Source of the DNA: Pseudomonas chlororaphis subsp. aurantiaca
GTDB taxonomy: Bacteria; Pseudomonadota; Gammaproteobacteria; Pseudomonadales; Pseudomonadaceae
Assembly (NCBI RefSeq): GCF_013466605.1
Contig: NZ_CP059162.1
Location: forward strand, 2,790,001 to 2,854,000
Direction of reading: 5' to 3'
Length of the DNA stretch: 64,000 bases
Part shown: in pieces, positions 1-8,437 of the stretch
Layout: each line of letters opens with the position of its first letter
Numbering within the stretch: position 1 is the first letter of the stretch
The notes under the pieces: model-generated
The model's database searches: none
What the model saw: the letters and a program-made list of their open reading frames with translations, nothing else
What the model was told of the DNA's origin: nothing
Position numbers and translations under genes: made by a program

Positions 1-51
1 GCCCGTCGCCCGGCGGCGCAGCATGGACGCCTTCATTTCGGGGGCTTGGAT

Positions 52-939
52 ATGCGACGTCTGCCTTCCCTGGCGGCATTACGGACTTTCGAGTGCGCGG
101 CGCGGCATGCGCATTTCGGCCGGGCGGCGGCCGAGCTGTGCGTCACCGACAGCGCGGTGAGCCATCAGATCCGCCAGCTCGAGGAGCAACTCGGTGTGTC
201 GTTGTTCGTCCGCGAGGGCCGGCAGATCCGCCCGACCCTGGCGGCCGGGCGGTTGATGCAGAGCCTGCAGCAGGCCTTCGAGCTGATTGGCGAGGCCTGC
301 GACGAGTTGCGCGACCCGTCCTCCCTGGCGGTACTGCGCCTGGCGGTGACCGCCGAGCTGGCGCAGAAATGGCTGATGAGCCGGCTGGCGGACTTTTCCG
401 CGCGTTACCCGCATATCACCCTGCATCTCTATGAACAGCCGATCGACGCCAGCGTGCCGGGCGAAGACATCGACCTGGCGATTACCTACGGCAGCGGCCC
501 GCAGGACAGCAGCGCCTACTTCGTGCGGCCGTTGCCGACCCTGCAATTCTTCCCCGTGTGCAGCCCCGGGCTGTTCAACCAGGGCAACCTGAAAAGCCCG
601 CGGGACCTGGCTCGCCATTGCCTGCTGCACGACGATCAGGACGGCAAGACCTGGACCGCCTGGCTGACCAGCCATGCCGGCGACCTGCGGCCGGCGCGCC
701 AGCTGTATTTTGCTCACGCCGGGCTGGCGCTGGAAGCGGCGGCGCAAGGGCAGGGCGTGGCCATGGGCGACAATCTCACGGCCCAGGAAGACCTGCTCAA
801 TGGCCGGCTGGTTCGGCCCTTCAACGCCGCCAGCATGACCGCCCTGGGCCAATACGCCCTGGTCTGCGAGCGGGTGCGCCTGGAGCGGCCGGCGCTGCTG
901 CAGTTGCTGGACTGGTTCAGCGATCAGTTGAGCGATTGA
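52..939 (+). CDS. LysR-family transcriptional regulator (GcvA-like)
   Basis: DNA-binding regulator of the LysR family. Residues 1-60 form the winged helix-turn-helix (LRTFECAARHAHFGRAA, then SAVSHQIRQLEEQLG), followed by a substrate-binding domain to the C-terminus; about 295 residues is normal for the family. The early phrase PSLAALRTFE resembles the GcvA/AmpR branch. A TTG two codons upstream (46) could also be used; ATG 52 is preferred. It lies 101 bases ahead of the agmatine deiminase gene in the same direction, so it may control that pair, but co-orientation is unusual for a LysR regulator and the target is inferred. Confidence 0.85.
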   Translation: MRRLPSLAALRTFECAARHAHFGRAAAELCVTDSAVSHQIRQLEEQLGVSLFVREGRQIRPTLAAGRLMQSLQQAFELIGEACDELRDPSSLAVLRLAVTAELAQKWLMSRLADFSARYPHITLHLYEQPIDASVPGEDIDLAITYGSGPQDSSAYFVRPLPTLQFFPVCSPGLFNQGNLKSPRDLARHCLLHDDQDGKTWTAWLTSHAGDLRPARQLYFAHAGLALEAAAQGQGVAMGDNLTAQEDLLNGRLVRPFNAASMTALGQYALVCERVRLERPALLQLLDWFSDQLSD

Positions 940-1040
940 TGAGTTGAATTCAACAGTCGCGCAATATTCATCGTTGGTGCCTTGACCCGGCGCGGCGCTA
1001 GTTTGGTGGCCATTCCCTAGCGCTGACGAGGTTTGCCCCC

Positions 1041-2165
1041 ATGGCCCGATTGCTCGACACCACTCCCAAGCACGATGGTTTTCGCCTGCCCGGCGAATTC
1101 GAAGCCAAGGCCGGTTGTTGGCTCGGCTGGCCGGAGCGCACCGATGTCTGGCGCAACGGCGCCAAGCCGGCGCAGAAGGTCTGGGTGCAGGTCGTCACGG
1201 CGATTGCCCAGAGCGAACCGGTTACCGTCTGCGCTTCCGCCGCGCAGTTCGCCAATGCCCGCCGCCTGTTGCCGCCGCAGGTGCGGGTGGTGGAAATGAC
1301 CTGCAACGACACCTGGTTTCGCGACAGCGGCCCGTGTTTCGTGGTCAACGACCAGAGTGGCGAGGTGCGTGGCGTCGACTTCGAGTTCAACGCCTACGGC
1401 GGCCTCGACGGCGGCCTGTATTACCCCTGGGACAAGGACGATCAGATCGCCAGCAAGATCCTCGAGATCGAAAATGTCGACCGCTATCGTGCGCCGCTGA
1501 TCGCCGAGCTGGGCGGCATCCAGAGCGATGGCCAGGGCAGCATTCTCACCACCGAGCAGTGCCTGCTCAACCGCAATCGCAACCAGCACCTGGGCAAGGC
1601 CGAGGTCACCCGGCGCCTCACCGACTACCTGGGGGCGGAGCAGGTGATCTGGCTGCCACGGGGCTGCAAGTTCGACGAAACCGACGGCCATGTCGACGAC
1701 CTGGCGTGCTTCGTGCGCCCTGGTGAAGTGGTGTTGCAATGGACCGACAACCGCGACGACCCGCAGTGGGAAATCTACCAGGAGGCCTACGACATCCTGC
1801 GCAGCACCCGCGACAGCCGTGGCCGCGAATTGATCGTGCACAAGCTGCCGCAGCCGGACGTGCTGGAATGGACCGCCGCCGAAGCCGAAGGCCTGGATCA
1901 GCTCGACAGCACCCACGAGCGCAAGGCCGGTACGCGGATCTGTGCCTCGTACATCAACTACTACGCCGGCAACAGCTCGATCGTGGTGCCGCTGTTCGGC
2001 GACCGTAACGATCCAACTGCGTTGGCCACCCTGGCCGAACTCTTCCCCCGGCACCGCATCGTCGGCATCGACAATTCGCGGGAAATCCTCCTCGGCGGCG
2101 GCAACGTCGCCTGCATCACCATGCCGCAATACGCGGCTGCCCGGCGCACCGGCGAAGAGGGCTGA
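1041..2165 (+). CDS. aguA: Agmatine deiminase
   Basis: Hydrolyses agmatine to N-carbamoylputrescine and ammonia, the first step of the agmatine route to putrescine. The 374-residue length fits the family. Visible hallmarks are NDTWFRDSGPCFVV, the DETDGHVDDLACF core and the C-terminal GGGNVACITMPQ, which places the nucleophilic cysteine at residue 358. The usual GGSIHVDGEG segment reads ELGGIQSDGQG here, so this is a divergent paralogue. The next gene, two bases downstream, encodes a polyamine-type binding protein, and no aguB is adjacent. It may be a second agmatine system rather than the housekeeping copy. Confidence 0.88.
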   Translation: MARLLDTTPKHDGFRLPGEFEAKAGCWLGWPERTDVWRNGAKPAQKVWVQVVTAIAQSEPVTVCASAAQFANARRLLPPQVRVVEMTCNDTWFRDSGPCFVVNDQSGEVRGVDFEFNAYGGLDGGLYYPWDKDDQIASKILEIENVDRYRAPLIAELGGIQSDGQGSILTTEQCLLNRNRNQHLGKAEVTRRLTDYLGAEQVIWLPRGCKFDETDGHVDDLACFVRPGEVVLQWTDNRDDPQWEIYQEAYDILRSTRDSRGRELIVHKLPQPDVLEWTAAEAEGLDQLDSTHERKAGTRICASYINYYAGNSSIVVPLFGDRNDPTALATLAELFPRHRIVGIDNSREILLGGGNVACITMPQYAAARRTGEEG

Positions 2166-2167
2166 AC

Positions 2168-3265
2168 ATGAATCTGCACAGGCTGGGCCGCGCGTTGCTG
2201 CTGGTGCTGGCGCCGTTGTGCGCCGAGGCGGCCGACGAGGCCACACCCACGGTCAATCTGTATATCTGGGGCGAGTACCTGGCCCCGGACACCCTGAGCG
2301 ATTTCGAGCGCCAGACCGGCATCCGCGTGGTGGTCGATCACTTCGACTCCCTGGAGACCGTGGAGACCAAGCTGCTCACCGGGCGCAGCGGCTACGACCT
2401 GGTGCTGACCGCCGGCCAGCACCTGTCCCGGGCCATCGCCAGCGGGGCGGTCCAGCCGCTGGACAAGCAGCGCCTGCCGCACCTGGCCGGGGTCGGCGAG
2501 GAGTTTCGCCAGCACATGGCGGTGTTCGACCCGGGTAACCGCTATGCCGGGATCTATGCCTGGGGCACCACGGGAGTGGGGTACCAGGAGCAGGCGGTCA
2601 GCCAGCGCCTGGCCGCTGCGCCGCGCGACAGCTGGGCGATGCTGTTCGACCCGGCGGTGGTGGCGAAATTCGCCGACTGCGGGGTCAGCCTGCTCAACGA
2701 TCCCAACGAGGTGTTCGCCGCGGTGATGAAGTACCTGGGGCTGGACATCAACCGGCAGAACCTCGACGATCTGAAACTCGCCGAGCAGCAACTGGCGAAG
2801 ATCCGGCCTTACATCCGCTACTTCGACAACGACCTGAACATCAGCGACCTGGCCAACGGCAACACTTGCGTGGCCATGTCGTGGAACGGCAACGTGGCGA
2901 TCGCCGCCGGCCAGGCCGAGGCGGCGCACAAGCCCTTTACCTTGAGCTATCGCATCCCCAGGGAGGGCACGCTGATCTGGTTCGATGCCATGGTCGTCCC
3001 CAGGGACGCACCGCACCCGGAGGCCGGGCTGGCGTTGATGGATTACCTGATGACCCCGCAGGTGATCGCGTCGATCACCGACACCATCCATTACGCCAAC
3101 GCCATCAGCGCGGCGGATGCCCTGGTCGATCCGGCGATTCGCAACGACCCCGGCACTTATCCGGCGCCCGAGGTGCGGGCTTCGCTGTACAGCAAGAACG
3201 ACAACGGCAAGGCCTTCAACCGCGCGTTGATCCGCGCCTTCAGCCGCCTCAAGTCGGGGCTGTGA
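2168..3265 (+). CDS. Periplasmic polyamine-binding protein (PotF/SpuD-like)
   Basis: Substrate-binding protein of a spermidine/putrescine-type ABC transporter. An N-terminal signal peptide (RALLLVLAPLCAEAAD) is followed by the family opening NLYIWGEYLAPDTLSDFE; 365 residues is normal. It starts two bases after aguA stops, so the two are translated together and the ligand is probably agmatine or putrescine. No permease or ATPase gene follows, so it must use a transporter encoded elsewhere or act as a sensor. P. aeruginosa is known to carry a second agmatine cluster that includes a binding protein; equivalence here is inference. Confidence 0.85.
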   Translation: MNLHRLGRALLLVLAPLCAEAADEATPTVNLYIWGEYLAPDTLSDFERQTGIRVVVDHFDSLETVETKLLTGRSGYDLVLTAGQHLSRAIASGAVQPLDKQRLPHLAGVGEEFRQHMAVFDPGNRYAGIYAWGTTGVGYQEQAVSQRLAAAPRDSWAMLFDPAVVAKFADCGVSLLNDPNEVFAAVMKYLGLDINRQNLDDLKLAEQQLAKIRPYIRYFDNDLNISDLANGNTCVAMSWNGNVAIAAGQAEAAHKPFTLSYRIPREGTLIWFDAMVVPRDAPHPEAGLALMDYLMTPQVIASITDTIHYANAISAADALVDPAIRNDPGTYPAPEVRASLYSKNDNGKAFNRALIRAFSRLKSGL

Positions 3266-3304
3266 GCGCGCGCCAGGTGGCCCCGACGGCATAGCCCTGC
3301 TCGT

Positions 3305-3922
3305 TCAACGCGCCGGCACCCGCCACAGATACCAGGCCGCCACGGTGCGATGCGGGCGCAAGGACAGGCCGATATCGATCATCTGCTTGCGCGTCGGCTG
3401 CCGCTCCAGGCCCTTCAGGCGCCGGTAGCCTTCGCGCACGCCGAAGTCGTCGGCGGGCAGGATGTCCAGGCGTTCCAGGCTGTAGATCAGCAGCATCTCC
3501 ACGGTCCAGCGGCCGATCCCACGCAGGCTGGTCAGGCGCTCGATCAGTGCCTCATCGTCCATGCTCCGGGCCGTCTCGTAGTCCGGCACCACACCGCTCA
3601 GGGTCGCTTCGGCAATACCACGAATGGTGGCGATCTTGCCGGCGGAAAAACCGCAGGCGCGCAACTGCTCGACATCAGTGGCGAGGATCTGTTCGGGGGA
3701 GGGGAAGGCCGCCGAGCCATACAAGCCAAGAAAACGCCCGAGAATCGCATCGCCGGCGCGGGCATGCAGCTGCTGATAGGCAATCGCCCGCACCAGCGCC
3801 TCGCAGGGTTCGCGGGTCGGCTTGGCCTGGTGCAGGCACGGGCCGACTGCCTCGACGTGACGAGCCCAGTCGGGGTCGAGCCCGGCCAGAAAGGCGCGGG
3901 CCTCAAGAAACGGATCGGGCAC
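3305..3922 (-). CDS. DNA-3-methyladenine glycosylase II (AlkA-type)
   Basis: Base-excision repair glycosylase of the helix-hairpin-helix GPD superfamily that removes alkylated purines. The hairpin LTSLRGIGRWTVEMLLIYSL is followed by LPADDFGVREG, which supplies the catalytic aspartate. At 205 residues it is the compact form, lacking the N-terminal domain of E. coli AlkA. It stands alone, convergent with the aguA operon. No adjacent adaptive-response regulator (Ada) is visible. Confidence 0.88.
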   Translation of the reverse strand: MPDPFLEARAFLAGLDPDWARHVEAVGPCLHQAKPTREPCEALVRAIAYQQLHARAGDAILGRFLGLYGSAAFPSPEQILATDVEQLRACGFSAGKIATIRGIAEATLSGVVPDYETARSMDDEALIERLTSLRGIGRWTVEMLLIYSLERLDILPADDFGVREGYRRLKGLERQPTRKQMIDIGLSLRPHRTVAAWYLWRVPAR

Positions 3923-4209
3923 GGAAAGTCCTGGGCAATGGGTGTCGCCAGAGATTAACCAGCAATGCCTGGCGCCGCACTCGGTCTCTTGCGCTGGAAT
4001 TCGTGGTGCGGGATTTGGATTTGAAGAGCTCGATAACTATTCTGGTGTGGTGTGGGGAGGGGTAAATGGAGCTGATTTTTTGACGGTAGTGGCTTTTTGC
4101 GACTGCAGTCGGGTAACAGAAACACACAATTTTCCACGGGATTATTGGTTTCATGGGGAGGCATCTGCTTTAGATTGAGCCGATTTACAGCCCTGAGATG
4201 GAGACTCAT

Positions 4210-4794
4210 ATGGGACGAAAGATGATCGGGATAGGATCACTTACTTCTACTGGTGGACAGGTACTTGAGGGCAATACAGGTATCAGTATCGACAGTGCGA
4301 TTGACACCTCCTCTATAGGACACATTGCAAGTTGTCCGGTATGTAGCAAAGGTCAAGGGCCTATAGTTGCTGTTGGGCCCAGAACTGTGACTTTACCAGC
4401 AGGGCCGATTGCTCTTGAGGGAGACTATGTAGCCTGTGGCTGCCCGCCTGGGGCTAATACCGTGATTGCTACCCAGTCTTCAGTCTACGGCGGCGCCGAG
4501 CATGCTGGTGCAAGTATTTCTTCTGTTGCTCCTCTGTTGGCGGCACCTAAGATCATACAAAGTATTTTCCTGTCGCATGGCCCAGAAAAAACTCCGGTTG
4601 ATTCTCTTTCTCGATTTTATGTGGATCTGAATATTCATGTGAAAACCACGGGATATCTTCCTGGCGAAAGAGTCTCGGTCACTGTAAGCGAGCCTGTTGA
4701 ACAGACGTTATCTGGTGTTGTTGCAGCAGATGGCGTAGCAAATATCATGAGCGCATTTGATGGTGTAGCGTTTGACATGGAAGGAGAGTGGTGA
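4210..4794 (+). CDS. PAAR-domain protein, type VI secretion spike tip with C-terminal extension
   Basis: The first ~95 residues are a PAAR domain: MGRKMIGIGSLTSTGG, then ASCPVC and EGDYVACGCPPG, a conical tip that sits on VgrG and carries effectors. Residues ~100-194 add a domain rich in predicted strands (FYVDLNIHVKTTGYLPGERV) that is not part of PAAR. The start at 4210 is chosen because GGAG lies six bases upstream; an in-frame ATG at 4198 has no good site. The stop overlaps the next gene's ATG (TGATG). The gene is AT-rich compared with its neighbours and no vgrG or structural gene is nearby, so this is an orphan cargo module. Confidence 0.85.
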   Translation: MGRKMIGIGSLTSTGGQVLEGNTGISIDSAIDTSSIGHIASCPVCSKGQGPIVAVGPRTVTLPAGPIALEGDYVACGCPPGANTVIATQSSVYGGAEHAGASISSVAPLLAAPKIIQSIFLSHGPEKTPVDSLSRFYVDLNIHVKTTGYLPGERVSVTVSEPVEQTLSGVVAADGVANIMSAFDGVAFDMEGEW

Positions 4795-5366
4795 TGACCA
4801 GGATAGCTATCGCTGCAGGGGGAGTTTCGTCGAGCGTGGATGTAAGACGTCCTCGTTTCAGTACGTTATGGAAGGCCTATACGGAAGTCGGCCACAAAGA
4901 CTCTGTGAGCGTATATCAATTAGTCGGTGGTGAAGTGGAAGCGCATAGGGCCGCAAAGCCTGCCGCCTATGCGAATGCCTGTGCATTGAGATTGAGCAGG
5001 GCATTCAATTATGGGGGTTATAAGATACCCAAAGGTACCATTATCAAAGAAACCCCAATTTACAGGCTGCGCGGAGGAGATGACCTTCCCTATATCATGA
5101 AGGTCGAGGGTTTTCTTGCATTCTTGAAAAATAACTGGAAGGCACCCGATCATGAGGTTAAACCCAATAACCTGAGCTTTATCAACGGTAAACAAGGTGT
5201 GCTGGTTATGGTGATATCTGGGTGGAATGATGCTACGGGGCACGCAACGTTATGGGATGGAAAAAACACGGGTGATGGTAGCGACTATCATCGATTAGAT
5301 AGCCACACATATGACGATCCCCGTGTAAAGCTTGAGGTTATAAACTTTTGGGAGTTGAAAGGATGA
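4794..5366 (+). CDS. Type VI amidase effector, Tae4 family
   Basis: Predicted peptidoglycan amidase injected into rival cells' periplasm. The signature pair is visible: NACALRLSRAFN with catalytic Cys63, and GHATLWDGKN with catalytic His150. The Tae4 family uses this Cys-His NlpC/P60-like dyad to cut the D-Glu-mDAP bond. The protein has 190 residues, no signal peptide and an AAGGRDP-free N-terminus, so delivery probably depends on the PAAR protein just upstream. AAGGAGAG at 4781-4788 is its ribosome site. The ATG overlaps the PAAR stop and its own stop overlaps the immunity gene, giving a three-gene translationally coupled unit. Confidence 0.85.
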   Translation: MTRIAIAAGGVSSSVDVRRPRFSTLWKAYTEVGHKDSVSVYQLVGGEVEAHRAAKPAAYANACALRLSRAFNYGGYKIPKGTIIKETPIYRLRGGDDLPYIMKVEGFLAFLKNNWKAPDHEVKPNNLSFINGKQGVLVMVISGWNDATGHATLWDGKNTGDGSDYHRLDSHTYDDPRVKLEVINFWELKG

Positions 5367-5773
5367 CGCGTTGGTTCGCGGCGTTTTGCCTATGTCTGCT
5401 GTGCTCTTTTGCTGTTAATGCTGCTGATCTACCCAAGGCTCGTGAAATGCTCAAGAACTACGGGCTGGCTAATTGCATCGACAGTCAGTTCAAGGAACCG
5501 TCCGCAATCAAAGAGGATATCTCGCTGGCCATTGGTGCCTACTCTTTCATGGGAAAGGGCATGCATATGATCGTGCAGAATGAAGACACACAAGAGGTGC
5601 TGCATGATCCTTATGGAGCAACAGAAAAATTCTTTCTGGATGCCTACCAGAAGACCTCGGCCTTGAGTAAGCATTCTGATCAGAAGATGGTGTTTTATGG
5701 ATGCCTGGACGTTTACAACTCCCAGGCATTCGACGCGTTTGTCAGAACACAGGACCAGTATGTTCCTCAGTGA
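5363..5773 (+). CDS. Tae4 immunity protein, Tai4 family
   Basis: Predicted periplasmic inhibitor of the preceding amidase. A cleavable signal peptide (WFAAFCLCLLCSFAVNAAD) precedes a ~115-residue mature domain with two cysteines (LANCID and FYGCLD), consistent with the disulfide-bearing helical Tai4 fold. Position supports the call: the ATG at 5363 overlaps the effector stop (ATGA), with GGAG eight bases upstream. An alternative start at 5348 would put extra residues before the signal peptide and is not preferred. Assignment rests on gene order, export signal and size rather than on strong motifs. Confidence 0.75.
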   Translation: MTRWFAAFCLCLLCSFAVNAADLPKAREMLKNYGLANCIDSQFKEPSAIKEDISLAIGAYSFMGKGMHMIVQNEDTQEVLHDPYGATEKFFLDAYQKTSALSKHSDQKMVFYGCLDVYNSQAFDAFVRTQDQYVPQ

Positions 5774-5800
5774 GTGAAAGTCTGTGCCGGGGTTTCAACA

Positions 5801-6535
5801 TCAAATCGAATGCTGATTGACCCGGCTGGACAGCGCCGCGGCGCTTTCCTTGCGTTCCGAGTAGCGGTCCACCAGCAGGTCGGCGCGGCCGCGCAGGAGC
5901 AGGGTGAACTTCATCAGTTCCTCCATCACATCCACCACCCGGTCGTAGAAGGGCGAGGCCTTCATGCGGTCGTCGTCATCGAACTCGAGAAAGGCCTTGG
6001 GCACCGAGGACTGGTTGGGGATGGTGAACATGCGCATCCAGCGGCCCAGCACGCGCAGCTGGTTGACCGTGTTGAACGACTGTGAGCCGCCGCAGACCTG
6101 CATCACCGCCAGGGTCTTGCCCTGGGTCGGGCGCACTGCGCCGAGGGCCAGGGGGATCCAGTCGATCTGCGCCTTGAACACCGCCGACATCGCGCCATGG
6201 CGTTCCGGCGAGCACCAGACCTGGCCCTCGGACCACAGCACCCGTTCGCGCAGTTCCTGGACCTTGGGGTGATCCACCGGCGCATCGTCCGGCAGGGGCA
6301 GGCCGCTGGGGTCGAAGATGTAGGTTTCGGCGCCGAGGAACTCGAGAATGCGCGCCGCTTCCCGGGTCAGCAGGCGGCTGAACGAGCGCTCGCGGGTGGA
6401 GCCGTAGAGCAGCAGGATGCGCGGTTTGTGCGCGGCGGTTGCCGGGGTCTCCAGATGCTCCGGGGCCAAGGCTTGCAGCAGCTCAAGATCAAGGGCGGAC
6501 AGCTGTTCTTCGCTGTGCTTCAGGTCGTCACTCAT
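5801..6535 (-). CDS. arsH: ArsH, NADPH-dependent FMN reductase / organoarsenical oxidase
   Basis: Flavodoxin-fold protein of the arsenic resistance system that oxidises trivalent organoarsenicals. Landmarks are [14 protein letters not shown] (FMN phosphate loop), [20 protein letters not shown] and [12 protein letters not shown]. The 244-residue length is typical. The ATG at 6535 overlaps the arsC stop (TGATG), so the two are translationally coupled; a GTG one codon upstream is possible. Only arsC accompanies it. No arsR, arsB or acr3 is present on either side. Confidence 0.92.
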   Translation of the reverse strand: MSDDLKHSEEQLSALDLELLQALAPEHLETPATAAHKPRILLLYGSTRERSFSRLLTREAARILEFLGAETYIFDPSGLPLPDDAPVDHPKVQELRERVLWSEGQVWCSPERHGAMSAVFKAQIDWIPLALGAVRPTQGKTLAVMQVCGGSQSFNTVNQLRVLGRWMRMFTIPNQSSVPKAFLEFDDDDRMKASPFYDRVVDVMEELMKFTLLLRGRADLLVDRYSERKESAAALSSRVNQHSI

Positions 6536-7005
6536 CACAGCGCTCCGATGCGGTCGAGGGCATTTTTCAGCTCCGTGGGCGAGAGGTGGTCGAGGTCCAG
6601 GGCGAAGAAGGCGGCGAAGCGCTGGCGGATTTTCTGCACGGTCTGCTCGAAGGCAGCCTGGATCGCCTGTTCATCGCCCTGGACCTCCGAAGGGTCCTCC
6701 AGCCCCCAGTGGCTTTTCAGCGCCGGGCCGAAATACACCGGGCAGGGCTCGCCACCGGCCTTGTCGCAGACGGTGATGACGATATCGGGCGGGCTGTCGG
6801 CGAAGACCTCCGAACCTTTGCTGTACAGGCCGGCGGTGCTGACGCCAGCCTGTTCCAGGGTGGCCAGGGCGCGGGCGTTGAGCGTGCCGCTGGGGAAGCT
6901 GCCCGAGCTCACCGCCTGATGAGCGGCCGGCGCCAGGTGATTGAACAGGGCTTCGGAAAGAACGCTGCGGCAGCTGTTGGCGGTGCACATGAAGAGGATT
7001 TTCAT
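6535..7005 (-). CDS. arsC: ArsC arsenate reductase, low-molecular-weight phosphatase type
   Basis: Reduces arsenate to arsenite. The P-loop CTANSCR supplies nucleophile Cys7 and Arg13; Cys80 and Cys88 in [10 protein letters not shown] are placed to relay the disulfide as in thioredoxin-linked enzymes. The start at [11 protein letters not shown] is chosen because every relative begins there; an open frame extends ten codons further to 7035. It is first in an arsCH pair and an operator-like repeat lies about 55 bases upstream. Without a nearby arsenite exporter the arsenite produced must be removed by a pump encoded elsewhere. Confidence 0.92.
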   Translation of the reverse strand: MKILFMCTANSCRSVLSEALFNHLAPAAHQAVSSGSFPSGTLNARALATLEQAGVSTAGLYSKGSEVFADSPPDIVITVCDKAGGEPCPVYFGPALKSHWGLEDPSEVQGDEQAIQAAFEQTVQKIRQRFAAFFALDLDHLSPTELKNALDRIGAL

Positions 7006-7061
7006 CGGGGCTTCCGGGTAGAAGGGTTGGGCCATGAGGTTAAACGGGCGTCACTGACTTG

Positions 7062-7086
7062 AATATATGGTTATCCGAATATACGG
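7062..7086 (-). promoter_or_regulatory. Candidate ArsR-type operator upstream of arsC
   Basis: Two near-identical nonamers, AATATATGG (7062-7070) and AATATACGG (7078-7086), are spaced 16 bases apart in otherwise GC-rich DNA, 57 bases before the arsC start. Such AT-rich repeats are typical of ars promoters. No arsR is next to it, so the regulator, if any, acts from elsewhere. Function is inferred. Confidence 0.35.
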
Positions 7087-7276
7087 ATGCGAAGGAGCGT
7101 TGCCAAGCTGCCGATACGGCTGAGCGGCCGAACGCAAGCTGCGCGTCTCGGCCCGGGAGCGGGCAGGGGATTTACCCTGTGTTCTATGCTTCAGGTTCGG
7201 CGCGGGCCGAAGATGCCAGGCCTATTCATGATGTTCACCGGGCCAGGCTTCATCTCTCTGCCTATGGGTGAATGCT

Positions 7277-7987
7277 ATGCAAACCCCTTCCACATCTCGG
7301 GATCCGGACCCGATGTCGCGCGGCACGGCCATCGCCTATGCGATCGGCCTGCCGCTGGCGCTGCTGGGATTGATCTTCCTGCCGGCCGGCACGCTCGCCT
7401 GGTGGCCCGGCTGGATATTCCTCGCCGTCATGACCCTGGGCTTTGGCGTTTCGGCCCTGCTGCTCGCCCGGGTCAACCCGGTGATCTACCGCGCGCGCAG
7501 CCGCTTCCAGGCGGGCACCAAAAGCTGGGACAAAAAACTGCTGGCAATCATCCTGCCGGCGATGGCGGCCGTGCTGCCGGTCGCCGCGCTCGATGCCGGG
7601 CGGCTGCACGGCTCGGTTGTTCCGGCATGGCTGGTGCTGGCGGGTTATCTGGCGGTGCTGGCGGGTATCGCGGTGACCGGCTGGGCGCAGGCGGTGAACC
7701 CGTTCTTCGAGCCGGGCGTGCGGATCCAGTCCGAGCGACAGCAGCGGGTCATCGATAGCGGGCCTTACCGTTTCGTGCGGCATCCCGGGTATCTCGCCGC
7801 GCTGTGCCTGTTCTTCGGCATGGCGCTGGCATTGGGGTCGTTCTGGGCGCTGGTTCCCGCCGCGCTGGCAGCGGCGCTGCTGGTCGTGCGCACGTCATGG
7901 GAGGACCAGCTGTTGCAGGCCGAGCTGCCCGGTTATGCCGACTATTGCCAACGGGTGCGCTGGCGCTTGTTCCCCAGCCTCTGGTAA
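7277..7987 (+). CDS. Isoprenylcysteine methyltransferase-like membrane protein
   Basis: Integral membrane methyltransferase of the ICMT/phospholipid methyltransferase superfamily; the substrate is unknown. Several hydrophobic segments (IAYAIGLPLALLGLIFL, WWPGWIFLAVMTLGFGVSALLL, LAAALLVVRTSW) precede the conserved C-terminal motif VIDSGPYRFVRHPGYLAALC and the late WEDQLLQAELPGYADYCQRVRWRL, which bind S-adenosylmethionine. The start is uncertain: GTG 7268, ATG 7277 or ATG 7313. It is a single gene between the ars pair and the tyrosinase operon. Confidence 0.75.
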   Translation: MQTPSTSRDPDPMSRGTAIAYAIGLPLALLGLIFLPAGTLAWWPGWIFLAVMTLGFGVSALLLARVNPVIYRARSRFQAGTKSWDKKLLAIILPAMAAVLPVAALDAGRLHGSVVPAWLVLAGYLAVLAGIAVTGWAQAVNPFFEPGVRIQSERQQRVIDSGPYRFVRHPGYLAALCLFFGMALALGSFWALVPAALAAALLVVRTSWEDQLLQAELPGYADYCQRVRWRLFPSLW

Positions 7988-8044
7988 TGGCAAGGAGGCG
8001 CCAGGGCACGGCACCTGCGCGGTAAAGCCAGGGCAACGTCGGAT

Positions 8045-8380
8045 CTACAGCAACTGGTCGATCAACACCGCATTGCTATAGATCAGGCTGCCATCGCTGG
8101 CTCGATGCCCCACCAGGTGGAACTGGCCGCGGCCGTGCTGCAGGTAGACGCGCATCCGGCAGTCGGACAAGGGGGCGTACCCCTCCGGCATGATCAGCTC
8201 CATGGTGTCCATGTCGACGTCGACCATGGCGTCCTGTTCATGGGTTTTCTGCAGGCGTTCCTCGGCTTCTTCCAGGCGCAGGTGCAGGGGGCCATCGACG
8301 TAGAAATGGATCTCTCCCAGCGGCGTGGATTTTTGCCCATCGCCGGCCTTGCACCAGCCTTCGATCGTCAGGGCGCTCAT
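8045..8380 (-). CDS. Hypothetical protein, last gene of the tyrosinase/caspase operon
   Basis: A 111-residue acidic, soluble protein with no family I recognise. It opens MSALTIEGWCKAGDGQK, reads as mostly strands around a short charged helix (RLEEAEERLQKTHEQD), and ends QFHLVGHRASDGSLIYSNA. GGAGG lies seven bases before the ATG. It follows the caspase-like gene by 57 bases on the same strand, so it is probably cotranscribed. Its position and size would suit a partner, inhibitor or chaperone of one of the operon's enzymes; that is inference. Confidence 0.65.
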   Translation of the reverse strand: MSALTIEGWCKAGDGQKSTPLGEIHFYVDGPLHLRLEEAEERLQKTHEQDAMVDVDMDTMELIMPEGYAPLSDCRMRVYLQHGRGQFHLVGHRASDGSLIYSNAVLIDQLL

Positions 8381-8437
8381 GACGAGACCTCCATCGTGAA
8401 TGACAGGGCGTTGTGGGCTGCCCCGTTCTCAATGCCA

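Noticed and set aside
7087..7267. A coding frame extending upstream of the methyltransferase
   Set aside because: It is Arg/Gly-rich and lacks hydrophobic or family features; the real protein begins at 7268-7313.
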